DNA from: Clostridia bacterium
GTDB taxonomy: Bacteria > Bacillota > Clostridia > Oscillospirales > Acutalibacteraceae
Reading direction: 5' to 3'
DNA length: 64,000 nt
Assembly (NCBI GenBank): GCA_017407645.1
Contig: JAFQWE010000026.1
Span: 1-64,000, forward strand
Shown here: in pieces, positions 42,716 through 49,757 of the stretch
Layout: every line of letters starts with the position of its first letter
Numbering within the stretch: position 1 is the stretch's first letter
The notes under the pieces: generated by a model
The model's database searches: none
What the model was told of the DNA's origin: nothing
Seen by the model: the letters and a program-made list of their open reading frames with translations, nothing else
Made by a program: the position numbers and the translations under genes

Positions 42716-43892
42716 ATACTTCGTCTTCAATTACAAGCACGTTTACCCGCTTTGTATCATAGGTGCCGGCATCCACCGTTATAAGCCCGTTGCCGTAGAA
42801 GATATCCACGTTACCTTTTTCGCGGTGCTTGTCGAACACGCTTGCGTAAAAATTAGGCATATGACCGCACACCAACGTTTTGTCGGGAATCGGTCTTTCC
42901 TCGGTATACCGCTCTGTCCATCTGATTTTTCGTGCCTCTGCCCAAACGGATTCAGGTGCATCACGCCACATTCCGTCCTTTGAATAACCGTCAGGCAGCC
43001 AGCCGTGGACGAAAACGAAATTTGCCGTTTCGTAGTAATCAACCGTTTCCTCCATAAACTCTATCATTCGGTCAACGGTGCTTGTTTTTCCTGAAAAATC
43101 AATAGTATTTGTGGTGTAATCCACGTAATTTTTGCCGAAAAAGTTATCAAGCGTGGCTATGGTACCGTTAATACAGTGATGCTGCATAAGCTGCCCTGTG
43201 TAAAGCAACTTTAAGAGCATATCCTCATGATTTCCCCTGAGCAAAACCTTATATTTAAGCCGCTCAAAAAATTTCAGCACTTCTACGTTTTCATTGCCTC
43301 GGTCAAAATAGTCACCGCAGCTTACAAGCAGATGGTGAGGATTATCCTTATCAAAGCCTGCTTTATCAAGCGCTTCTTTCATAAGGGTAAAATGGCCGTG
43401 CACGTCGCTTACCACAAATATTTTCTTTTTTACCTTGCCATTCAAAATCCCTATAGCCTGCTGTACCCCTTGCTCGTTAAGTCCATCCTTATATGCTGAG
43501 GTTTTTACGAAACGTCCATCAAGAAAATCGGCGTTTAAAAATGCATCGTCAAGCACAACGAAATTTTCGACATCGGGATTTTGGTCAAGCCAGGCTTTAA
43601 TTTCCCCCTCGCGTCCGCAGTTTCTGTCAAGAATAGGCGTTTTGTCATACAGGGCAAGTCCGCAGTCGGCAAAAAGGCTATTTATAAGTCTGCCTGTTTG
43701 GTCGAACGAAGATAAATCCTTATCCCAGTGCTCGCGCCAAGAGGTTGTAAGGACTATTTTTGCCTGGGTAGCATCCACAATTTGCTTTAGCAGTGCCAAT
43801 CGGGTTGGATCAAGAATTGCGCCCTCTTCTGCACGGCGTAGAAATTTATCACTGTTCAGCACACCGTCAAAATCAAGAAATATTATTTTCAC
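42714..43892 (-). CDS. Fusion of HAD-like phosphatase and metallophosphoesterase domains
   Basis: A 392-residue, two-domain cytoplasmic protein. Residues 1-150 are a small HAD-type domain (FLDFDGVLN, LTTSWREHW, VLDDA) resembling the HAD domain found with RNA-repair enzymes. Residues 155-392 are a calcineurin-like phosphoesterase (VSDVHGH, GDYFDRG, LRGNHE, VHGWLPDG) like PrpA/ApaH-type phosphatases. Both sets of key residues look intact. The start is GTG 43892, with AGGCGGTGA upstream. Substrates are unknown; nucleotide or RNA-end dephosphorylation is a guess. Confidence 0.85.
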   Translation of the reverse strand: MKIIFLDFDGVLNSDKFLRRAEEGAILDPTRLALLKQIVDATQAKIVLTTSWREHWDKDLSSFDQTGRLINSLFADCGLALYDKTPILDRNCGREGEIKAWLDQNPDVENFVVLDDAFLNADFLDGRFVKTSAYKDGLNEQGVQQAIGILNGKVKKKIFVVSDVHGHFTLMKEALDKAGFDKDNPHHLLVSCGDYFDRGNENVEVLKFFERLKYKVLLRGNHEDMLLKLLYTGQLMQHHCINGTIATLDNFFGKNYVDYTTNTIDFSGKTSTVDRMIEFMEETVDYYETANFVFVHGWLPDGYSKDGMWRDAPESVWAEARKIRWTERYTEERPIPDKTLVCGHMPNFYASVFDKHREKGNVDIFYGNGLITVDAGTYDTKRVNVLVIEDEV

Positions 43893-43917
43893 AGACTCAC
43901 CGCCTTTCGTTTTTTTG

Positions 43918-43945
43918 ATTATAGCACAAAGAGTCAGAATTGCAA
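43918..43945 (-). promoter_or_regulatory. SigA-type promoter of the HAD-metallophosphatase gene
   Basis: On the minus strand, TTGCAA, 16 bases and TATAAT, 25 bases before the GTG. Confidence 0.65.
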
Positions 43946-43994
43946 CAAAAAAAGCTGTGGTAGACTTTTCGTAAAGAAGTTGTCTCTCACAGCC
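43946..43994 (-). terminator. Terminator of the GH10 xylanase operon
   Basis: Stem GGCTGTGAGAGAC/GTCTACCACAGC (imperfect) followed by seven T on the minus strand, just after the second xylanase stop. Confidence 0.7.
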
Positions 43995-44000
43995 TTTTCT

Positions 44001-45356
44001 TTAAATCACAATCTCAAATTCATTTTTGCCTTTTGAGTAAAGCTTAACCCTCTTACTTACCCTTTTACCCTTTGCGGTAACGGTTATATCATAATCACCG
44101 TAGAAGCCTTGGAATTTTGCACTGCCGCTCACATCGGTAGCAAAATCCCCCTCTGTATGCCACACCTTATGAATAAGGTTTTTAAGGGTGGTAAGGGCAG
44201 GCTTTTCGCTCATATCAAAACGAAGCAGACCGCCGTAAAAAATGTTTTCACCAATAGACATATTGCCTTGAGAATTGGCAATAACCTCGGGGTCATCAGA
44301 AGGCACGTAGGCATAGCCGTCAACAAAATTCCAATAAATAATCTGATCTACGTTGGGGTGTGAAAACCAGATTGTATACAGGTTTTCAAGCAGTTGGGCT
44401 TGGATTGCCTCCCCCTCTTCAGTATCATCGTAGGCAGGAAGCGTAACCTCGGTAATCTGCAAGGGCTTGCCAAGGCGTGAATACATATCCATACGCTGAT
44501 AGAGGGTCTGGGGATTATACTGCACTCTTGTGCGGTCATACTCCTCTTTCTTTTGGCTGAAAATATGGAACTGCATACCGATAGCATCTATTCTTGCGCC
44601 CTTTAGCATAGCATTTTCTATGCAGGTATAGTATTTGTCGGTAGGCCTGCCGTTTTGACACAAAACCGATGCAGTGCTTTCGTTTATTGCCAACTGATTG
44701 GCAGGAAAATATTGCTCTGCCAACTTAAAGCACCACTCAACGTAGTCGGGCTCGTCATAAAAAGCAGGCGTTATTTTTCCTGTGGCCCAAAACATTTCGT
44801 TGGTAACCTCTATGGTTGGGATTCTGTCTTTATATCTCTCAGATATTTCGGCGTATCGGCGAGTCAGTTCTTTTTTAGTTTCGGCCACTGTAGCGCCTTT
44901 AAGCCAAATTGGGAAGAACCTTTCAAATGCCAAAGCGTGCTCGCGAGGTTCAATCCCGTTTGCCTCGCAAAATTCCATACACAAATCTATGGCAGGACGG
45001 CGATACATCTTTGGGCTGTTTTTATCGTATCGAAGCATACCTTTTTGGGGCTCGGTGGCATTCCAATAAAAAGGCAGGGTTGCCATATTAAAGGTCTCTG
45101 CAAAGGCCTTTTTATAGGCGTCGTTCTTTTCTTTTGTTTCAAGCTCGTCAAGCATAAACAGGTTGGCGCCGAATTTAAACTCGTGGCTTTTTTGAGTTAT
45201 GCTGATTTTGGCATCGGGGATAACGTTGCCCTCGCTATCCTTAACGGTGACGGTACCCCATCCCTTGCGGTAGTTTTCTATATTTGCTTTAACGGTAGAC
45301 TCCATAAAATCCTTTTGAAACTCGAATTGCTCCAATACTCTTTTGCGGTCGGTCAT
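44001..45356 (-). CDS. Endo-1,4-beta-xylanase, GH10 (cytoplasmic), second tandem copy
   Basis: This 451-residue GH10 enzyme has no signal peptide, so it likely cuts xylo-oligosaccharides inside the cell. Residues 33-58 form a small beta module (VTVKDSEGNVIPDAKISI) ahead of the TIM barrel. The acid/base is Glu187 in EVTNEMFW, the nucleophile Glu303 in QITEVTLPAY, and FYWNATEP is the substrate-binding strand. A C-terminal beta domain (KFQGFYGDYDITVTAKGKR) follows. It is a close paralogue of the preceding gene (45369-46724), 12 bases away. Confidence 0.9.
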   Translation of the reverse strand: MTDRKRVLEQFEFQKDFMESTVKANIENYRKGWGTVTVKDSEGNVIPDAKISITQKSHEFKFGANLFMLDELETKEKNDAYKKAFAETFNMATLPFYWNATEPQKGMLRYDKNSPKMYRRPAIDLCMEFCEANGIEPREHALAFERFFPIWLKGATVAETKKELTRRYAEISERYKDRIPTIEVTNEMFWATGKITPAFYDEPDYVEWCFKLAEQYFPANQLAINESTASVLCQNGRPTDKYYTCIENAMLKGARIDAIGMQFHIFSQKKEEYDRTRVQYNPQTLYQRMDMYSRLGKPLQITEVTLPAYDDTEEGEAIQAQLLENLYTIWFSHPNVDQIIYWNFVDGYAYVPSDDPEVIANSQGNMSIGENIFYGGLLRFDMSEKPALTTLKNLIHKVWHTEGDFATDVSGSAKFQGFYGDYDITVTAKGKRVSKRVKLYSKGKNEFEIVI

Positions 45357-45368
45357 CCCTATATCCCC

Positions 45369-46724
45369 TTAAATCACAATCTCAAATTCATTTTTGCCTT
45401 TAGTGTAAAGACCAATTGTCTTGGTTACGGTTTTACCCTTTGCGGTAACGGTTACGTCATAGTCACCGTAAAAGCCTTTAAACCGTGCGGTACCGCTCAT
45501 ATCGGCAGCAAAATCACCCTCTGTATGCCACACCTTATGAATAAGGTTTTTCAGGGTGGTAAGGGCAGGTTTTTCGCTCATATCAAAACGGAGCAGACCG
45601 CCGTAAAAAATGTTTTCACCAATAGACATATTGCCTTGGGAATTGGCAATAACCTCGGGGTCATCAGAAGGTACGTAGGCATAGCCGTCAACAAGATTCC
45701 AATATACAATCTGCTCTACGTTAGGGTGTGAAAACCAGATTGTATAAAGATACTCAAGAAGCTTTGCCTGAATATCCTCACCCTCTGCGCTGTCGTCATA
45801 GGCAGGCAGAGTAACCTCGGTAATCTGCAAGGGCTTACCAAGACGTGAATACATATCCATACGCTGATAGAGGGTCTGGGGATTATACTGTACTCTTGTG
45901 CGGTCATACTCCTCTTGCTTTTGGCTGAAAATGTGGAATTGCATACCAATAGCGTCAACGCGGGCGCCCTTTAGTATGGCATTTTCTATGCAGGCGTAGT
46001 ATTTGTCGGTAGGTCTGCCGTTTTGACACCAAACCGTCTCGGTGCCGTCGTTTATTACAAGCTGATTGGCAGGGAAATATTGCTCTGCTAACTTAAAGCA
46101 CCACTCAACGTAGTCAGGCTCATCATAAAAGGCGGTAGTGCCTCTGCCCTCGGGCCAAAACATTTCGTTGGTAACCTCTATGGTTGGGATTTTGTCTTTG
46201 TACCGCCGAGATATTTCGGCATATCGGCGAGTCAGTTCTCGCTTTATTTCGGGTACGGTGGCATCTTTAAGCCAATTGGGGAAAAATTTCTCATAAGCCA
46301 AAGCGTGCTCGCGAGGTTCAATCCCATTTGCTTCACAAAATTCCACACACAAATCTATGGCAGGGCGACGGTAAAACTTGGGACTGTCCTTATCATAACG
46401 CTGTTTCCCCTTTTCAGGTTCGGTGGCGTTCCAATAAAAAGGCAGGGTTGCCATATTAAAGGTGTCGGCAAACTGCTTTTTGTAGCCGTCGTTCTTTTCC
46501 TTTGTTTCAAGCTCGTCAAGCATAAACAGATTGGCGCCGAACTTAAATTCGTGGCTTTTTTGGGTTATGCTGATTTTTGCATCGGGAATAAGGTTGCCGT
46601 CGCTATCCTTAACGGTGATGGTACCCCATCCCTTGCGGTAGTTTTCTATATTTGCTTTAACGGTGGACTCCATAAAGTCCTTTTGAAGCTCAAACTGTTC
46701 TAACACTTTTTTGCGGTCGGTCAT
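45369..46724 (-). CDS. Endo-1,4-beta-xylanase, GH10 (cytoplasmic), first tandem copy
   Basis: It has 451 residues, the same length as its downstream paralogue and the same domain order: beta module, GH10 barrel with EVTNEMFW and QITEVTLPAY catalytic glutamates, C-terminal beta domain. Differences cluster around the acceptor-side loops (for example PEGRGTTAF versus ATGKITPAF after the acid/base), which may alter specificity. AAGGGGGAGAG precedes the ATG. It is divergently transcribed from an AraC regulator. Confidence 0.9.
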   Translation of the reverse strand: MTDRKKVLEQFELQKDFMESTVKANIENYRKGWGTITVKDSDGNLIPDAKISITQKSHEFKFGANLFMLDELETKEKNDGYKKQFADTFNMATLPFYWNATEPEKGKQRYDKDSPKFYRRPAIDLCVEFCEANGIEPREHALAYEKFFPNWLKDATVPEIKRELTRRYAEISRRYKDKIPTIEVTNEMFWPEGRGTTAFYDEPDYVEWCFKLAEQYFPANQLVINDGTETVWCQNGRPTDKYYACIENAILKGARVDAIGMQFHIFSQKQEEYDRTRVQYNPQTLYQRMDMYSRLGKPLQITEVTLPAYDDSAEGEDIQAKLLEYLYTIWFSHPNVEQIVYWNLVDGYAYVPSDDPEVIANSQGNMSIGENIFYGGLLRFDMSEKPALTTLKNLIHKVWHTEGDFAADMSGTARFKGFYGDYDVTVTAKGKTVTKTIGLYTKGKNEFEIVI

Positions 46725-46747
46725 AAAACTCTCCCCCTTTTAAAATG

Positions 46748-46776
46748 ATTATACGCTGTGCCTAAAGGTTAGTAAA
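46748..46776 (-). promoter_or_regulatory. Promoter of the GH10 operon
   Basis: On the minus strand, TTTACT, 17 bases and a perfect TATAAT. The weak -35 fits activation by the divergent AraC protein. Confidence 0.6.
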
Positions 46777-46797
46777 CCATAAAAATGAATATAAAGG

Positions 46798-46826
46798 TTG
46801 ATTTTTTGGCACTGTTTTGATATAAT
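46798..46826 (+). promoter_or_regulatory. Promoter of the AraC regulator gene
   Basis: TTGATT, 17 bases and TATAAT, directly back-to-back with the GH10 promoter. Confidence 0.7.
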
Positions 46827-46852
46827 TCCCTTGTAAACAGGAGGTGTTTGTC

Positions 46853-47605
46853 GTGTTTTTTGACAATGATATTATATCTTTTCAAATATTTGACGTTCTT
46901 TATATGAACCAAAAAAACACTAAATCCATAAATCGCGACCGCGATTACGACGCTCTTTCTTTCAGGTTAAAGGCAGACACCATAATTGATTTTGAGGATA
47001 AATCGGTGCCTTTTTTTGATAACTGCATCGGATATTTTCCATCGCAAGTCAACTACACCCGCACCGCCAAAAAGGACAAAATGATTGTTGTGGATTTTAA
47101 GGCCTTCAACTATCATTCGTCAGAGATTGAAAAATTCGTGCCTGAAAATCCTGAAAAATACCGCAGTTTATTTGAGCAGCTTTATGATTGTTGGAGTAAA
47201 AAGGGCACCGCCTATAAATACAAATCCTCCGCCATTCTTAACACCATTTTTGCCGAAATATACAGAGATAACAAAAAAAGCGATTCTAACAAATCTAAAA
47301 TCGCAAGCTCTATCAGGCATATTGAGAGAAATTATTTAAAAGCCGATTTTTCGTTAGACTGCGCCATTGAAAAATCTTACGTTAGCCCCACCTATTTTCG
47401 TCGGTTGTTTAAAGAGGAGTTTGGCGTTCCCCCCAAGCAATATATTATTGAGAAACGAATGAGCTATGCCGCCGAGCTGATTATGACCGACTATTACTCT
47501 TTGCAAGAGGTGGCAAGCCTTTGCGGATACAGTGATTACAAGCACTTTTCGGCAGAGTTTAAAAAGACACACGGGGTATCGCCCTCTAAATATTCAAAAA
47601 GATGA
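46853..47605 (+). CDS. AraC-family transcriptional regulator (probable xylanase regulator)
   Basis: This 250-residue protein has a short N-terminal sensor region of unclear fold and a C-terminal AraC-type double helix-turn-helix (about residues 150-248: FSLDCAIEKSYVSPTYFRRLFK and LQEVASLCGYSDYKHFSAEFKK). The start is taken as GTG 46853, eight bases after AGGAGG; an earlier GTG at 46844 overlaps the ribosome site. Its divergence from the GH10 pair makes it their likely regulator. Confidence 0.87.
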   Translation: MFFDNDIISFQIFDVLYMNQKNTKSINRDRDYDALSFRLKADTIIDFEDKSVPFFDNCIGYFPSQVNYTRTAKKDKMIVVDFKAFNYHSSEIEKFVPENPEKYRSLFEQLYDCWSKKGTAYKYKSSAILNTIFAEIYRDNKKSDSNKSKIASSIRHIERNYLKADFSLDCAIEKSYVSPTYFRRLFKEEFGVPPKQYIIEKRMSYAAELIMTDYYSLQEVASLCGYSDYKHFSAEFKKTHGVSPSKYSKR

Positions 47606-47630
47606 GTGGAAAATTCCGCTCATCTTTTTA
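47596..47630. terminator. Terminator between AraC gene and barstar array
   Basis: An 11-base stem AAAAAGATGAG/CTCATCTTTTT overlaps the AraC stop codon and can serve both convergent units. Confidence 0.85.
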
Positions 47631-47632
47631 CG

Positions 47633-47914
47633 TTAACTTATAATTTCATAGTCAAAAGGAGAATAGTCTGCCCGATCCTGTTTGTTTCGTTCTAAAATTT
47701 CCAAAATTCTCTTTACCGTGGGTTTCAATTCATCTGCCACGCTGTCACTACCGATAACTGTAACAAAATCCACATCACAATCACGGTTAAGGCAATCCCA
47801 AAACGCATCTAAATTCTCGCCGTAATGATCGGGAAAATCTAACGAAACACGTATACGCTCGTGCATATCAAACAAATTGGTACAACCTGTTAAATCTAAA
47901 ATTGCTTTTTTCAT
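47633..47914 (-). CDS. Barstar-like protein, copy 2
   Basis: This 93-residue barstar-family protein (inhibitor of barnase-type RNases) has the diagnostic DFPDHYGENLDAFWDCL helix-loop segment (about residues 27-43). Its last 21 residues, and 67 bases of DNA, are identical to those of the second barstar gene at 48180-48461, while the rest has diverged. No barnase gene is visible in the window. It is the last gene of the toxin/immunity array. Confidence 0.85.
   Translation of the reverse strand: MKKAILDLTGCTNLFDMHERIRVSLDFPDHYGENLDAFWDCLNRDCDVDFVTVIGSDSVADELKPTVKRILEILERNKQDRADYSPFDYEIIS
47635..47701. repeat. 67-base identical segment, copy 1 (barstar 3' ends)
   Basis: Identical to 48182-48248 base for base, although the flanking barstar sequences differ, pointing to recent duplication or gene conversion. 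Confidence 0.85.
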
Positions 47915-48168
47915 TAGATTTTACTCTCCCATTCGGCTTTGATGCGTTCGTTTTCAGCAGCATACATCACAAGAATAAGTTTTAAATCATATTCTTTTAT
48001 GCTTATTTCTGCAATATCATCCTTTTCACCACATTGAGGAAAATTTACAAGCCAAGTTTCATTAATCTTTCTTTCGTCGCATATCCAGCCTTGCATACCT
48101 TTATGGACGCCTTCTTTTGCATATTGTTCTTTTTCAACAATTACTTCTACACAATCCATCATTTTCAT
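47914..48168 (-). CDS. Small unknown protein, candidate immunity protein, copy 2
   Basis: I do not recognise this 84-residue acidic protein. It shares the framework MKMMDxVEVxVEKxxYAxxGV, HKGMQGWIC and LVNFPQxGEKxDIAEIS with the gene at 48448-48714. The beta-rich pattern with central Gly/Trp looks SH3-like. ATG 48168 has GAGGG eight bases upstream. Placed between two barstar genes, behind a probable toxin, it is a candidate immunity protein by context only. Confidence 0.7.
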   Translation of the reverse strand: MKMMDCVEVIVEKEQYAKEGVHKGMQGWICDERKINETWLVNFPQCGEKDDIAEISIKEYDLKLILVMYAAENERIKAEWESKI

Positions 48169-48179
48169 ATCGAGCACCC

Positions 48180-48461
48180 TCAACTTATAATTTCATAGTC
48201 AAAAGGAGAATAGTCTGCCCGATCCTGTTTGTTTCGTTCTAAAATTTCGTGCATAATGCCAATCGCCTTATCAAGTTCTTTAGGCAAGCTCTTTTCACCT
48301 TTTATAATAACCTTGTCTGCATCGCATTCACTCCAGAGCAAATCCCAAAAAGCATCCCAATTTTTGCCGTACCATTCGGGAAACTCAAAGGCTACTTGTA
48401 TTCTTTTGTGAATATCATAAGCATATTCACAACCCGTTAAATCCAATTCAATTATTTTCAT
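48180..48461 (-). CDS. Barstar-like protein, copy 1
   Basis: This 93-residue barstar-family protein has EFPEWYGKNWDAFWDLLW (about residues 27-44), the barnase-contacting region in the family. It overlaps the upstream small gene by 14 bases, so the two are coexpressed. It shares an identical 21-residue C-terminus with copy 2. Its partner may be a toxin lost from the locus or encoded elsewhere; the adjacent DUF6883-like toxin is not a known barnase. Confidence 0.85.
   Translation of the reverse strand: MKIIELDLTGCEYAYDIHKRIQVAFEFPEWYGKNWDAFWDLLWSECDADKVIIKGEKSLPKELDKAIGIMHEILERNKQDRADYSPFDYEIIS
48182..48248. repeat. 67-base identical segment, copy 2 (barstar 3' ends)
   Basis: Partner of 47635-47701. 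Confidence 0.85.
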
Positions 48462-48714
48462 TGACTTTACTCTCCCACAGGGCTTTTATACGTTCGTTTA
48501 TTCTTGCATCCATTTTAGGAATAACCGCCAAATCCGATTCCTCCATTGAAATTTCTGCAATATCTGTTTTTTCGCCATATTGAGGAAAATTAACAAGAAC
48601 CCACCCTTTTATGCTCGGTTCTATACATATCCACCCCTGCATACCTTTATGTACACCGTCGTCTGCATAAATTTTCTTTTCTACTAAAACCTCAACTATA
48701 TCCATCATTTTCAT
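48448..48714 (-). CDS. Small unknown protein, candidate immunity protein, copy 1
   Basis: An 88-residue protein, paralogue of the gene at 47914-48168 (shared HKGMQGWIC and LVNFPQYGEK). ATG 48714 has GGAGGG seven bases upstream and lies four bases after the stop of the putative toxin gene, exactly where an immunity gene for that toxin is expected. No catalytic motif is visible. Family not recognised. Confidence 0.72.
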   Translation of the reverse strand: MKMMDIVEVLVEKKIYADDGVHKGMQGWICIEPSIKGWVLVNFPQYGEKTDIAEISMEESDLAVIPKMDARINERIKALWESKVNENN

Positions 48715-48718
48715 AATA

Positions 48719-49279
48719 CTACCCTCCATACGGTGTTGTTAATTGAATGTGTCCATTCGGATAAACCATCCATCCAGACACAAATGTTACAACATCATTC
48801 TTGTCTTTTCTCATTATTTCTATAGTTATACTTATTCGCTGTCCATCTCTATTCAATTTACCCAAAGTATATTGACCCAAAATATACTTTTGTAAGCCTT
48901 GTTTTTCAATTTCTTTTTTTAAATATTCCGAATCATTAACCGTATATCCCCAAGCTTTAAATAGCCTTTCTTTCCCGTGACCATATTCACCCATTGTATC
49001 AAACAAATATGGGTCAAACTTGCTGTACGCCGCTGTTGCCGTTGCGTTATTGACAACCTCATTATAAGAACTGTCTTCTAATATACAATGGCAATACTGA
49101 TGATGGGGCCATTCAGGTGTTTTATCCTTTGTAAACCAACACCCATCAAGTTTCAGGCATTCCTCACAATGATTATCACTCAAACTTCGGTGCAACCATT
49201 TATTCCATTTAGGCATTTGAGGAGGGCTTTCGCCCCACACTGCCGCTTTAATAACCTCTGATAAATAATCCACTATCAT
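48719..49279 (-). CDS. Probable toxin: MuF-like Cys/His remnant plus DUF6883-like domain
   Basis: A protein of about 186 residues. The N-terminal third has HCEECLKLDGCWF and PHHQYCHC (Cys38, Cys41, Cys63, Cys65), the pattern that closes the phage head-morphogenesis MuF domain (C-x2-C..LDG..HP-x-C-x-C). Residues 86-186 (HGKERLFKAWGYTVND, DGQRISITIEI, SGWMVYPNGHIQLTTPYGG) resemble the DUF6883 toxin-associated family. MuF-toxin fusions are known phage cargo; here the MuF part is truncated. The start may be ATG 49279 or GTG 49273, the latter better spaced from GGAG. Family assignment is from memory of motifs only. Confidence 0.6.
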   Translation of the reverse strand: MIVDYLSEVIKAAVWGESPPQMPKWNKWLHRSLSDNHCEECLKLDGCWFTKDKTPEWPHHQYCHCILEDSSYNEVVNNATATAAYSKFDPYLFDTMGEYGHGKERLFKAWGYTVNDSEYLKKEIEKQGLQKYILGQYTLGKLNRDGQRISITIEIMRKDKNDVVTFVSGWMVYPNGHIQLTTPYGG

Positions 49280-49287
49280 TCTCCTTT

Positions 49288-49317
49288 ATTATACCACTGT
49301 CTTTTGCAAAAGTACAG
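49288..49317 (-). promoter_or_regulatory. Possible promoter/operator of the toxin gene
   Basis: TATAAT on the minus strand (49288-49293) with the near-palindrome CTGTACTTTTGCAAAAGACAG (49297-49317) over the -35 area. The -10 is so close to the start that the mRNA would be nearly leaderless, so this is uncertain. Confidence 0.4.
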
Positions 49318-49330
49318 TTTTAATCTTTGA

Positions 49331-49365
49331 ACAAAAGCCCACACCCTGCGGGGTATGGGCTTTTG
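49331..49365 (-). terminator. Terminator at end of phage lysis module
   Basis: Stem CAAAAGCCCATACCC with GGGTGTGGGCTTTTG directly after the holin stop. It separates the phage late genes from the toxin array. Confidence 0.8.
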
Positions 49366-49367
49366 GT

Positions 49368-49757
49368 TTATTCTTTTTCTTTAATTTGCTCTAAAATTTC
49401 CACTATCCTTTGTGGAATAGGCACACCCAATCGGGCTACATTTTCAATGATGCTGATGCCCTCGTTAGCGATATAAAAATATGCCACGAGGGTGCGGAAT
49501 ATCCACTGACCGCCGTTAACAAGTCGGTCAAGCATAACCGACACAATCAGCATAAGCACCACAAAAAGTTTTTTTGCAAGCCCCTTGAAGCCCGTATGAC
49601 TTGACAGTTTTTTGTTTATTACAGCCCCTACTACCCCTGTAAGATAGTCAATCGCCATAAAACTGACAAGCACGGCAAGTGCCACGTCCCAACCGCCGAA
49701 CAAATAGGTTGCGGTGGTGCAACAAAGGGTGAAAACAGAGGCTAATGCTGTTTTCAT
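49368..49757 (-). CDS. Phage holin (toxin-secretion/Cph1-type)
   Basis: This 129-residue membrane protein has three to four hydrophobic segments and the phrase MAIDYLTGVVGAVINKKLSSHTGFKGLAKK characteristic of the phage holin 4/Cph1 family. It forms membrane lesions that release the endolysin. ATG 49757 overlaps the amidase stop (ATGA), with GGGGG upstream. It is the last gene of the late block before a terminator. Confidence 0.9.
   Translation of the reverse strand: MKTALASVFTLCCTTATYLFGGWDVALAVLVSFMAIDYLTGVVGAVINKKLSSHTGFKGLAKKLFVVLMLIVSVMLDRLVNGGQWIFRTLVAYFYIANEGISIIENVARLGVPIPQRIVEILEQIKEKE

Noticed and set aside
44655..45731. 358-codon open frame on the plus strand opposite the two GH10 xylanases
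   Set aside because: It runs antisense across both xylanase genes and a similar antisense frame appears in each copy. There is no ribosome site or domain; it is a by-product of codon bias in the real genes.
47633..48248. Diversity-generating retroelement, because of a conserved tail with diverged bodies in two barstar genes
   Set aside because: No reverse transcriptase, no template repeat and no adenine-biased changes. Duplication with gene conversion explains the pattern.
48180..48461. Classical barnase-barstar toxin pair
   Set aside because: No barnase-type RNase motif is found in the window. The neighbouring toxin candidate has a different C-terminal domain.
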